19,414 bases of DNA from the NCBI GenBank assembly GCA_031267055.1, contig JAIRZV010000036.1:1-19414 (forward strand), written 5' to 3'. The DNA comes from Candidatus Margulisiibacteriota bacterium (GTDB lineage: Bacteria; Margulisbacteria; Termititenacia; Termititenacales; Termititenacaceae). How positions within the stretch are numbered: position 1 is the first letter of the stretch; each line of letters begins with the position of its first letter. The notes beneath the pieces were generated by a model that searched no databases, was not told the DNA's origin, and saw nothing but the letters and a program-made list of their open reading frames with translations. This document shows positions 1-6,516 of the stretch, piece by piece. The position numbers were made by a program, and so were the translations under genes.

Positions 1-360
1 AAAAAACAGGTCGCCGATTTCAGCGAGCAGGCCAAAGCGAGCATGCTCAATTACAGCTGGCCGGGCAATATCCGCGAGCTGGAAAACGTCGTCAAGCGCG
101 CTTATTTGCTCTGCGCCGGGCAGACGATCGAGCACACGGATTTATTATTTGGCAATTTACTGCCGGGCGCCGCGGCCGCGCCGGAAGAACATCCCGAACG
201 CGGCAGTCCGAACATCAGCGCCGACCAAAATTTAAAAACCCTCGCGGAATTAGAAAAAGAAATTGTCACGGAGCGGCTGAAATATTTCAACAATAATATC
301 AGCCGGACAGCCCAATCGCTCGGCCTGACCAGAGCGACGGTGTATAAGAAATTGAAATAA
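1..360 (+). CDS. Sigma-54-dependent transcriptional activator, C-terminal part (5' end outside window)
   Basis: Frame 1 is open from the first base to the stop at 358-360, giving 119 residues of a longer protein. WPGNIREL at residues 20-27 is the conserved end of the AAA+ domain of NtrC-family enhancer-binding proteins. The last 20 residues (about 100-119, ISRTAQSLGL then TRATVYKKLK) are a Fis-type helix-turn-helix that binds upstream activator sites. The two are joined by an Ala/Pro/Gly-rich linker (about residues 53-70). Such proteins hydrolyse ATP to open sigma-54 promoters. The sensor or receiver domain and Walker motifs lie upstream, so the signal cannot be told. No -24/-12 promoter was recognised in the window that would mark a target. 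Confidence 0.9.
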   Translation, partial: KKQVADFSEQAKASMLNYSWPGNIRELENVVKRAYLLCAGQTIEHTDLLFGNLLPGAAAAPEEHPERGSPNISADQNLKTLAELEKEIVTERLKYFNNNISRTAQSLGLTRATVYKKLK

Positions 361-365
361 CGTTG

Positions 366-374
366 TGTTAAAAT
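366..374 (+). promoter_or_regulatory. Extended -10 promoter element for the SDR gene
   Basis: TGT followed by TAAAAT forms an extended -10 box that ends six bases before the ATG at 381. There is no Shine-Dalgarno site between the box and the ATG. If this promoter is used, transcription would start at or next to the A of the start codon, making the mRNA leaderless. No convincing -35 box is visible, which fits an extended -10 promoter. Confidence 0.4.
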
Positions 375-380
375 CCGTTC

Positions 381-1175
381 ATGACTGAATACACTCTCAT
401 CACCGGCGCGACTTCGGGCATCGGTTATGCGCTGGCTGTGGAATTCGCCAAACGCGGCCAAGCTCTGCTCCTCGCCAGCCGCAATTTGCCGAAAATGCGC
501 GCGGTGCAAAAAGAATTGCAGGCCAAATACAAAGTGCCGGTAGTTCTTGTACCGAGCGATCTGAGCCAACCCGCCGCGCCGCAAAAACTTTACGATTATT
601 GCCGCAAAAATAAACGGACCGTCTCCGTGCTAGTTAATAATTCAGGCTTTGGCTTAAAAGCCCGTCCGCAAGTCGACCAAAATTTGGCGGAATGTGAACG
701 CTTGTTTCAGGTCAATTTGCACGCTGTTCTGCAATTGAGCACGCTTTTTGGCCGCGACATGAAAAAACGGCGGCGCGGTTATATTCTTAACGTCGCGTCC
801 ACTGCGGCTTTTCAGCCCATGCCCTACGCCGCGCTGTACGGCGCGTCCAAAGCTTTTGTTCTCGCGCTGTCCGAGGCTATGCACATCGAAATGCAGGATT
901 ACGGCGTGGGCATCACGGCGCTTTGTCCGGGCATCACGGACACCAATTTTTTTAAGAACGGCAAACCCACTGTGCCGGGTTGGCTGTATAAATTGGTCTC
1001 GCCGGAATTAGTCGCTCGCCGCGCGGTCAAAGCCCTGTATCAGAAAAAAATTTACATCGTGCCCTATTTTCAACACTGGCTCATTGCGCAATTCAGCCGT
1101 TTCGGCACCAGAAAAACTATCGCGCGGACCATGCGGCGCATCGAAAAAATGCGCAAAAAAATCCGTTTCCTTTAA
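381..1175 (+). CDS. SDR-family NAD(P)-dependent oxidoreductase
   Basis: A 264-residue classical short-chain dehydrogenase/reductase. The Rossmann cofactor motif TGATSGIG is at residues 8-15. NNSG at 86-89 is the usual NNAG motif with Ala to Ser. The catalytic set is Ser140, Tyr153 and Lys157 (YGASK), followed by CPG at 182-184. The basic C-terminal tail (about 225-264) is longer than in minimal SDRs, as in DltE/DHRS-like members, and could bind membranes or lipids (inference). The substrate cannot be told. The gene starts 20 bp after the sigma-54 activator and is followed at 9 bp by tlyA. Its start lacks a Shine-Dalgarno site. Confidence 0.9.
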   Translation: MTEYTLITGATSGIGYALAVEFAKRGQALLLASRNLPKMRAVQKELQAKYKVPVVLVPSDLSQPAAPQKLYDYCRKNKRTVSVLVNNSGFGLKARPQVDQNLAECERLFQVNLHAVLQLSTLFGRDMKKRRRGYILNVASTAAFQPMPYAALYGASKAFVLALSEAMHIEMQDYGVGITALCPGITDTNFFKNGKPTVPGWLYKLVSPELVARRAVKALYQKKIYIVPYFQHWLIAQFSRFGTRKTIARTMRRIEKMRKKIRFL

Positions 1176-1184
1176 TATTATTTT

Positions 1185-1943
1185 ATGTCCGAAAAAATCC
1201 GACTCGATCAGCTGCTTCTGCAAAAAAATCTCGCCGTTTCTAAATCCCGGGCGCAGGCTATGATCATCGCCGGCGAAGTGCTGGCCGACGAACAAAAAAT
1301 CCAAAAACCCGGAACAATGGTCCAGACCAACGCGGTCATTCGTTTGCTCGGCGCCAGATGTCCTTACGTCAGCCGCGGCGGTTTGAAACTGGCCGGGGCG
1401 CTGGATTTTTTCGGCGTCTCGCCGCAGGGACTGCACTGTCTGGATGTCGGCGCTTCGACCGGTGGTTTCACGGACTGCCTATTGCAACGCGGCGCGGCGG
1501 CGGTCATCGCGCTGGACGTCGGCTACAATCAGCTGGACTGGAAAATCCGCAGTGACGCCAGAGTTACGGTCATCGAAAAATGCAATTTTCGGTACTGCGC
1601 CAAAGCGCGATTGCTGGAATTATCCGGCTGGCCGGATTTAAATTTAGGTCTGGCGACAGTCGATGTGTCTTTTATTTCGCTGGCCAAAATTCTGCCGCCG
1701 CTTTATAGCGTACTGGAAAATGGCGCGCGGGTTATCGCGCTGGTCAAACCGCAATTTGAGGCCGCGCGCGGCGAAGTCGGCAAAGGCGGCATCGTTCGCG
1801 ACCCAGCCGTGCACAACAAAGTGCAGGAAAAAGTCCGTGCTTATGCCGCGACCGCTGGTTTTAAAATCCTTGGCGAGACAGTTTCGCCGCTCACCGGCAC
1901 GGACGGCAATAAAGAATTTTTTATTTACCTGGAAAAATCTTAA
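1185..1943 (+). CDS. tlyA: TlyA-family rRNA 2'-O-methyltransferase (hemolysin A family)
   Basis: A 252-residue protein with the TlyA architecture. An S4 RNA-binding domain spans about residues 1-60 (RLDQLLLQKNLAVSKSRAQA). A linker with YVSRGGLKL (61-69) leads to an FtsJ/RrmJ-like SAM methyltransferase domain. The SAM-binding loop LDVGASTGGFTD is at 86-97, DVGYNQL at 111-117, VDVSFISL at 159-166 and VKPQFE at 187-192. Family members methylate ribose in 16S and 23S rRNA. The haemolysin name is historical. The gene follows the SDR gene by 9 bp without a Shine-Dalgarno site, so it is either coupled or read from a TAATAT box at 1173-1178. It converges with the small membrane-protein gene, with two bases between the stops. 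Confidence 0.93.
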   Translation: MSEKIRLDQLLLQKNLAVSKSRAQAMIIAGEVLADEQKIQKPGTMVQTNAVIRLLGARCPYVSRGGLKLAGALDFFGVSPQGLHCLDVGASTGGFTDCLLQRGAAAVIALDVGYNQLDWKIRSDARVTVIEKCNFRYCAKARLLELSGWPDLNLGLATVDVSFISLAKILPPLYSVLENGARVIALVKPQFEAARGEVGKGGIVRDPAVHNKVQEKVRAYAATAGFKILGETVSPLTGTDGNKEFFIYLEKS

Positions 1944-1945
1944 GT

Positions 1946-2134
1946 CTATTTTTTACTTATTTTCCTGAAAAACCCGAGCCAGCCGGCCACATCGGTCAAT
2001 ACCTCTAGGCGCCGCGAGATCTGCGCCGCGTCGCGCAAAATACGGAACAACTGCCAGGCAATTAAGACCGCCACAAATAATAGAACAACCAGCAACACCT
2101 GCACTGCCAATGCTAAAACCGCCGGCACTGTCAT
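1946..2134 (-). CDS. Small one-helix membrane protein (DUF948/YtxG-like?)
   Basis: A 62-residue protein with one long hydrophobic segment at about residues 3-28, then a charged amphipathic tail (RILRDAAQISRRLEVL). AGGAG lies six bases before the ATG. It is the second gene of a two-gene operon, starting 8 bp after the YtxH-like gene. In Bacillus ytxG (DUF948, one TM helix then a long helical tail) is next to ytxH. The order and the helix-plus-tail pattern fit a shortened YtxG-like protein, but this is inference from context and the match is too short to be sure. It is likely anchored in the inner membrane. Confidence 0.7.
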   Translation of the reverse strand: MTVPAVLALAVQVLLVVLLFVAVLIAWQLFRILRDAAQISRRLEVLTDVAGWLGFFRKISKK

Positions 2135-2142
2135 AAAAACTC

Positions 2143-2421
2143 CTATTTGTCTTTTTTATTTTTGTCGTCTTTTTTGCTTAGTTTTTCTTCGATTTTGCGA
2201 ATTTTGTCATCGATAATTTGTTTGGCCGAAGTAACCAGATTTTCCACATTTTTCACGCCGTCATCGATAATGTCCTGATTGTCTTCCTTGACTTCTTTGA
2301 GCCATTGACGGGTTTTCACACCGGACTGCGGCGCAAACAAAACACCCAGCACGCCCCCCAGCACCGCGCCGAGCAAAATACCTTCCAAAAAAGCTCCGCC
2401 GCCGTATTCTTTATCTCGCAT
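2143..2421 (-). CDS. YtxH-like membrane protein
   Basis: A 92-residue protein with an N-terminal glycine-rich transmembrane segment (about residues 9-30, FLEGILLGAVLGGVLGVLFA). It is followed by the typical YtxH junction APQSGVKTR (30-38) and a Lys/Asp/Glu-rich tail likely to form a long helix. YtxH proteins are small, often stress-linked envelope proteins of unknown molecular role. A perfect AAGGAGG (minus strand of 2426-2432) stands four bases before the ATG. A strong promoter lies at 2448-2477. It leads a short operon with the 62-residue membrane protein. Confidence 0.85.
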   Translation of the reverse strand: MRDKEYGGGAFLEGILLGAVLGGVLGVLFAPQSGVKTRQWLKEVKEDNQDIIDDGVKNVENLVTSAKQIIDDKIRKIEEKLSKKDDKNKKDK

Positions 2422-2447
2422 AAAGCCTCCTTAAAAACTACAGGTGC

Positions 2448-2477
2448 ATTATAGCACAAGGCCAAAAACTATTTCAA
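2448..2477 (-). promoter_or_regulatory. Sigma-70-type promoter of the ytxH-like operon
   Basis: Read on the minus strand, TTGAAA (2477-2472) and TATAAT (2453-2448) are separated by 18 bases, and TGC directly precedes the -10 box (extended -10). The predicted start is about 20 bases before the ytxH Shine-Dalgarno site. It stands back to back with the purC promoter at 2485-2512. Confidence 0.6.
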
Positions 2478-2484
2478 TTTCGGC

Positions 2485-2512
2485 TTGCGTTTTAGCTGAT
2501 CTGGTGTAAGAT
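2485..2512 (+). promoter_or_regulatory. Promoter of purC, probably leaderless
   Basis: TTGCGT (2485-2490) and TAAGAT (2507-2512) are separated by 16 bases. The ATG of purC is eight bases after the -10 box, so the mRNA would begin at or within a base or two of the start codon. No Shine-Dalgarno site is present. Confidence 0.4.
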
Positions 2513-2520
2513 GCCTGTTT

Positions 2521-3402
2521 ATGCGGCCTCTGACAAAATTCAACCTCGGCGTTCAGCCTATTAAAGAAGGCAAAGTCCGCGCGCTGTACGATCTGGGCGA
2601 CAAACTGCTGCTGGCGGCCACCGACCGGCTTTCCGCGTTTGACCAGGTTTTTGCCGAAGGCATTCCTGACAAGGGGCGGGTTTTGACCGGCATTTCCCGT
2701 TATTGGTTTGCAAAAACCGCCGCGCAGATCAAAAATCATTTTATAAGCGCGGAGCTGAAAGATTTTCCGCCGGAGTTTCAGCAAAAAGAATTGTCCGGGC
2801 GTGCGATGCTCGTGCGCAAAACTCAAGTCGTGCCGATCGAATGTATCGTGCGCGGGTATCTGGAAGGCTCCGGCTGGAAAGATTATCAAAAGACCGGCGC
2901 GATTTGCGGACACAAACTGCCGGAAAATCTGCGGCAGGGCGACAGATTGCCTGAGCCGCTTTTTACGCCGTCGACCAAAGCGGACGCCGGGCATGATGAA
3001 AATATCAGCGTGGAAAAAATGCACGATCTGATCGGCCGAGAGTTGGGCGAACAGCTCAAACAAAAATCTCTGGAATTGTACAAGCTGGCCGCGCAAGACG
3101 CGCTGGCCAAAGGCCTTATTATCGCCGACACTAAGTTTGAGTTTGGGCAGGATGAGCGCGGCGAGATTATTTTAGTTGACGAAGCGCTGACGCCGGATTC
3201 CTCGCGTTTTTGGGACATCAAAACGTATCAGCCGGGGCGTTCTCAGCAAAGTTTTGACAAACAATTTGTGCGCGACTATCTGGAGTCCATTCAATGGAAT
3301 AAAGAGCCGCCGGCGCCGCCCCTGCCACCGGACATTGTGCAAAAAACAAGCGAAAAATACCGCGAGGCTTACGCGAAAATCACCGGAGAGCAGTTGGCTT
3401 AA
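2521..3402 (+). CDS. purC: Phosphoribosylaminoimidazole-succinocarboxamide synthase (SAICAR synthetase)
   Basis: A 293-residue enzyme that joins aspartate to CAIR using ATP in purine synthesis. The nucleotide-binding start is EGKVRALYDLGDKLLLAATDRLSAFD (residues 16-41). Signature 1, PIECIVRGYLEGSGWKDY, is at 105-122, and signature 2, IADTKFEFG, at 201-209. DEALTPDSSRFW (220-231) completes the site. The length and the inserts around 120-160 fit the longer, yeast ADE1-like form rather than the roughly 240-residue E. coli form. It is a lone pur gene here, transcribed away from the ytxH operon and convergent with the tail-fibre-like gene five bases downstream. Confidence 0.96.
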   Translation: MRPLTKFNLGVQPIKEGKVRALYDLGDKLLLAATDRLSAFDQVFAEGIPDKGRVLTGISRYWFAKTAAQIKNHFISAELKDFPPEFQQKELSGRAMLVRKTQVVPIECIVRGYLEGSGWKDYQKTGAICGHKLPENLRQGDRLPEPLFTPSTKADAGHDENISVEKMHDLIGRELGEQLKQKSLELYKLAAQDALAKGLIIADTKFEFGQDERGEIILVDEALTPDSSRFWDIKTYQPGRSQQSFDKQFVRDYLESIQWNKEPPAPPLPPDIVQKTSEKYREAYAKITGEQLA

Positions 3403-3406
3403 TTGC

Positions 3407-4429
3407 TTACGCTATTTTCATTATATAGATCACCGTATAAAAAGCCGGTAGCACATCGAAAGCCTTTCCACCGCCAGCGGTGGTCTCATCATAAGAATGG
3501 TTATTGTCATGCTCGGCATCCATCTTCAACCAAGTGCCTCGACTATCACCACTGGTACTACCAGTGTAATCACCCATAGAAAAAACACCACTTGGGGTAT
3601 GCGAGTTGTCGTCCATGCCGTTTGTTTCGCCATAATGATTACTGTGGGGAAGATGCGTATGCTTATGACTATGTGAGGGTATTTCATCTATAGATAATGT
3701 TTTCTTGCCGTCGCCGCTAATAGTTGTATCGCCGGATTGAAGACCACGCAGGAATTTATGTTCCAAGTTCGGTACGAGCTCATCGATGGCATGATTGGCG
3801 GCGTTGCAGACTTTCCATTTACTTTTAAACTCATCACTAGCGCTATTGTAATAGGCCGCGTTTTCCATAGCCAGTATTGTGCCTTTTGGCAAAATAAGAT
3901 CCGCAACATAGGCCGCTATCGCTTTTTCTGTGGGTATCTTGTCATCGCTGGTATCTTCTTTTTTGGCACTTATGGCTGTGGTTCTGGTCAGTGTGCCAAA
4001 TGTTCCCGCCGTGCCGGAATAAGCCATGATATCTTTGGCTGTGCCAGCAGAAATTTTATCTTGTTTGCCGCTGGCCGCGCTGTAGACTTGTGCCTCGGTG
4101 GCAAATTTTATGCCACTATTGGTAGCGTCCGTTGTTTTGGCTACACCCAACAGTGGTTCAGCCGCCGCATCCACCGTGCCAAAAGTTTTAACGCCGGTTA
4201 CTGTTTCCGCTTCGGCTTTGTGTAAAGCGCCGTTGTCCTTCACATTCAAACCATCATAGACGGCTTTGGATGAAGGATATTCTGTAGAACTATTATTTAT
4301 AGTATCCTTTTTATTCGCCACCTTTTCTTTAGTATTCAGCGCCGCGGTCATGCCAGCCGCAGAAAGTTGTTCGCCTTTTTTAATAAAATACGGTGTTCCC
4401 TCAAATTTTTCCGTGTAATCATTTGCCAT
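3407..4429 (-). CDS. Phage-tail-fibre/tail-collar-like protein
   Basis: A 340-residue protein with phage tail fibre features. N-terminal modules carry the recurring motif EYPSSKAVYDGL and its variant KIPTEKAIAAYVADL, and AETVTGVKTF, typical of fibre shaft segments. The C-terminal part has a histidine cluster (HSHKHTHLPHSNH), like the metal-binding tips of short tail fibres. It ends with AFDVLPAFYTVIYIMKIA, the usual closing strand of tail-collar domains. The Met at 4429 is chosen because GGGGGT lies about seven bases before it. The Met two codons upstream (4435) is too close to that site. No capsid, terminase, tail or integrase genes are nearby. Possible roles are a prophage remnant, a tailocin fibre or a surface adhesin. 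Confidence 0.8.
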   Translation of the reverse strand: MANDYTEKFEGTPYFIKKGEQLSAAGMTAALNTKEKVANKKDTINNSSTEYPSSKAVYDGLNVKDNGALHKAEAETVTGVKTFGTVDAAAEPLLGVAKTTDATNSGIKFATEAQVYSAASGKQDKISAGTAKDIMAYSGTAGTFGTLTRTTAISAKKEDTSDDKIPTEKAIAAYVADLILPKGTILAMENAAYYNSASDEFKSKWKVCNAANHAIDELVPNLEHKFLRGLQSGDTTISGDGKKTLSIDEIPSHSHKHTHLPHSNHYGETNGMDDNSHTPSGVFSMGDYTGSTSGDSRGTWLKMDAEHDNNHSYDETTAGGGKAFDVLPAFYTVIYIMKIA

Positions 4430-4461
4430 AAACATACCCCCTTGTTTAAATTTTTCCTCGC

Positions 4462-4477
4462 GTTACGAATACGTAAC
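4462..4477. promoter_or_regulatory. Palindromic operator candidate between the tail-fibre-like and XRE genes
   Basis: GTTACG (4462-4467) and CGTAAC (4472-4477) are perfect inverted copies around AATA. The site falls about 17 bases before the TATAAT box of the XRE gene, overlapping its -35 region. A third partial half-site (ATTACGT, 4502-4508) lies just before the XRE start. An XRE repressor next to such a palindrome suggests self-regulation and control of the divergent tail-fibre-like gene (inference). Confidence 0.5.
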
Positions 4478-4484
4478 ACTCTCC

Positions 4485-4503
4485 TATAATATACACCTAC
4501 AAT
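4485..4503 (+). promoter_or_regulatory. Promoter region of the XRE regulator gene
   Basis: Two -10 candidates are present: TATAAT at 4485-4490 and TACAAT at 4498-4503. The second ends seven bases before the ATG at 4511, which would give a leaderless mRNA, and no Shine-Dalgarno site is visible. The first would give a leader of about 13 bases. The -35 region is covered by the palindrome at 4462-4477. Confidence 0.4.
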
Positions 4504-4510
4504 TACGTTT

Positions 4511-4729
4511 ATGCAACACCCGAATATCGACAAGCGTTTCGGCCAGCGGCTGAAAGAATTGCGCGAAAAAATTCCCAAATCCGTCAATATGTTTGGTTAT
4601 GAAAACGACCTGACACCGGCCACTGTCAGTCGCATTGAAAACGGCATCCACAGTCCCCGTCTGAGAACGCTCCAAAAAATCGCCGAAGCTCTCGGTCTGT
4701 CTTTGAGCGAACTCCTGCAGGAATTATAA
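4511..4729 (+). CDS. Small XRE/Cro-C1-type HTH transcriptional regulator
   Basis: A 72-residue single-domain DNA-binding protein. The pattern FGQRLKELREK, then TPATVSRIENG, then SPRLRTLQKIAEALGLSLSELL is that of the HTH_3 (XRE) family, spanning nearly the whole protein. There is no ligand or oligomerisation domain. It is divergent from the tail-fibre-like gene, with an inverted repeat in the shared control region, and converges with the unknown 119-residue gene five bases downstream. The likely role is a local repressor. Confidence 0.88.
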   Translation: MQHPNIDKRFGQRLKELREKIPKSVNMFGYENDLTPATVSRIENGIHSPRLRTLQKIAEALGLSLSELLQEL

Positions 4730-4734
4730 AAAAG

Positions 4735-5094
4735 CTAACTCTCCGCCTTTTCGACAAGCTCCAGTACCTGATAATCCCACAGCGTTTTGACCGGCTTGGT
4801 TACACGCTCCAGCGCGATCTGGAGCGTATACTTGCGGCTGGAACGCCGGACATAATTGATATTGACACAGGTATTTTCGCCGTTGAGCAGCGCGAGCAGC
4901 AGGCGCCGCGACAAATACGGGAAAAGCAAACGCAACAGATCAAAAAATTTCCCGCGCTTATCCTCCGGCAAATCTTTGTAGTTAAACAGCGCCAGCGCGC
5001 AATTCGGTAATTCGCCGTAAGAGGCTACCTCCAGCTCATGGGTGTACAGCGTGGTGCGAAACGGCAGATGGGCATAAGATTTTATTTTTCGCAT
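4735..5094 (-). CDS. Hypothetical protein, 119 aa
   Basis: No family recognised. The protein is soluble-looking and rich in aromatic and basic residues, with no signal peptide or transmembrane helix. A central leucine-rich segment (FFDLLRLLFPYLSRRLLLALL, about residues 50-70) probably forms amphipathic helices. The C-terminal third looks like beta strands (NTCVNINYV, KYTLQIALERV). AAGGAG lies nine bases before the ATG, supporting expression. It is convergent with the XRE gene and divergent from pyrF, 89 bp upstream. Its place beside an HTH gene and an orphan tail-fibre gene suggests accessory DNA, but no function can be given. Confidence 0.7.
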   Translation of the reverse strand: MRKIKSYAHLPFRTTLYTHELEVASYGELPNCALALFNYKDLPEDKRGKFFDLLRLLFPYLSRRLLLALLNGENTCVNINYVRRSSRKYTLQIALERVTKPVKTLWDYQVLELVEKAES

Positions 5095-5167
5095 AACTTT
5101 TTACTCCTTAAATTTATTGTTTCATAGATATCGTCAGCAGCGCGCCAAAATTTCAAGAAATTTTCCA

Positions 5168-5176
5168 TGCTATAAT
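5168..5176 (+). promoter_or_regulatory. Extended -10 promoter of pyrF, probably leaderless
   Basis: TGC followed directly by TATAAT (5171-5176) is a strong extended -10 box. The GTG start of pyrF is seven bases further on, so the first base of the mRNA should be at or next to the start codon. No Shine-Dalgarno site and no good -35 box are seen. Confidence 0.55.
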
Positions 5177-5183
5177 CAAGCCC

Positions 5184-5960
5184 GTGAATAAATTTTTGGC
5201 CAAAATAAATTCGCGCATTCAGGAGAAAAAAACTTTTGTCTGCGTGGGACTGGACCCGGACCTCGAAAAATTACCGGAAAAATTCCGCCGCGCGGACGAA
5301 CCGCTTTTGGAATTCAATAAATATATCATTGATGCGACGCAGGACTTGGCGGCCTGCTACAAACCCAATCTGGCTTTTTACGAAATGCACGGGCTGGCCG
5401 GTCTCCAAGCGTTGGCCGCTACGCTCCAGCATATCCCGGCGGAGATTCCGGTCATTCTCGACGCCAAGCGTGGCGACATCGGCAACACGTCTCGAGCCTA
5501 TGCCAGAGCGATTTTTACGGAATTCGGTGCGGACGCTGTGACGCTGGCGCCTTATATGGGCGAGGATTCGATCACGCCTTTTTTAGAATACCAAGAAAAA
5601 TACAGTTTCGTTCTCTGTCTGACCAGTAATAAAGGCGCGCAGGATTTTCAAAAACCCGAGCTGTACAAAAAAGTCGCCGCTAAAATTCAGGACTGGCACA
5701 ATACTTACGGCAACTGCGGCGCGGTCGTCGGGGCCACACATTCGCAGGAAATCCGTGGCATTCGGGAAATCATCACAGATTCTTTTTTCCTGATCCCGGG
5801 TGTCGGCGCGCAGGGCGGCGAATTGGCCGCCACAGTTCAAGCCGCCCGCAATAAACAAAACTCCGGCTTCCTGATCAATTCGTCGCGAGGAATTATTTAC
5901 GCTGACGATCCGGCCGCCGCGGCGGAAAAACTACGTGCGGAAATAAACAAATTAATCTGA
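5184..5960 (+). CDS. pyrF: Orotidine 5'-phosphate decarboxylase, type 2
   Basis: A 258-residue enzyme that converts OMP to UMP, the last step of pyrimidine synthesis. The catalytic DAKRGD motif is at residues 93-98 (Asp93, Lys95, Asp98). Lys60 in CYKPN lies in the substrate site. PGVGAQGG (205-212) and SSRGI (233-237) form the phosphate-binding end of the barrel. The length and the CVGLDPD start fit the type-2 (mycobacterial/archaeal-like) subgroup. The start is GTG, chosen because the family motif FVCVGLDPD follows at the usual distance and a -10 box stands just before it. It converges with the HD-domain gene 21 bp downstream. Confidence 0.95.
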   Translation: MNKFLAKINSRIQEKKTFVCVGLDPDLEKLPEKFRRADEPLLEFNKYIIDATQDLAACYKPNLAFYEMHGLAGLQALAATLQHIPAEIPVILDAKRGDIGNTSRAYARAIFTEFGADAVTLAPYMGEDSITPFLEYQEKYSFVLCLTSNKGAQDFQKPELYKKVAAKIQDWHNTYGNCGAVVGATHSQEIRGIREIITDSFFLIPGVGAQGGELAATVQAARNKQNSGFLINSSRGIIYADDPAAAAEKLRAEINKLI

Positions 5961-5981
5961 ATTATCCCTTAATAATTTTGA

Positions 5982-6515
5982 TTAATTTAAACTATCCGCC
6001 TCACGGATAATCGTCAATTCTTTCGGTTCGCCAGGCCAGTAAGCGTCGTGATGATGCTCGATCAAATAAAGCACCTCGTTGCCGGAAATACCTTTGACCA
6101 AAGCGGCGCCCAGCCGTGGATGATATTTGTAAAAAAACAAAATCCGCCGCCAGTAGCCGGTCGTCTCCGAGCCGTGGTCGGCCAGATAATCAGCCAACGG
6201 CGGCAACAGTGTAAAAAACAACACCTGAATAATCCGGTCGTTGATGCGCAAACGCGCCGGCGCTTTGCCCACATCATGCAGCAACGCGGCTTTGTATAAT
6301 TTATCGGGATTGATTTTAGTGCGTTTACCCAGCAAATCCCGCACCGTATAGGCCACATCAAGAGAATGGCGTTGATCGCGCGCCGCCAGCGAATAAAACA
6401 AAATCTGTTCCTGCTTGTTCAAATAATCGCGCAGAAAAGCGATATCCGCATCTTTAAGCTTATTCCAAAACACAGACCGTAGCAACGCCGTAAAACGTGA
6501 CCAAAATGCGCTCAT
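5982..6515 (-). CDS. HD-domain phosphohydrolase
   Basis: A 177-residue protein with an HD fold: His50 (RHS), His80-Asp81 (LLHDVGKAPA), a distal histidine cluster His154-His156 with Asp157, and Asp174. These are the expected metal ligands of HD hydrolases such as those acting on nucleotides or signalling nucleotides. The substrate is not evident. A hydrophobic stretch at about 95-111 could be a buried or membrane helix. It is the last gene of argH-pepA-HD. Its Shine-Dalgarno GGAGGGG lies inside the end of pepA, six bases before ATG, and one base separates the pepA stop from this start, so translation is probably coupled. Confidence 0.87.
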   Translation of the reverse strand: MSAFWSRFTALLRSVFWNKLKDADIAFLRDYLNKQEQILFYSLAARDQRHSLDVAYTVRDLLGKRTKINPDKLYKAALLHDVGKAPARLRINDRIIQVLFFTLLPPLADYLADHGSETTGYWRRILFFYKYHPRLGAALVKGISGNEVLYLIEHHHDAYWPGEPKELTIIREADSLN

Positions 6516-6516
6516 C

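Noticed and set aside
3407..4429. The tail-fibre-like gene could be the target of a diversity-generating retroelement
   Set aside because: No reverse transcriptase, template repeat or adenine-rich variable repeat is visible in the window.
4511..5094. The XRE gene and the 119-aa gene as a toxin-antitoxin pair
   Set aside because: They are convergent with separate control regions, not an operon, and the 119-aa protein shows no toxin motif.
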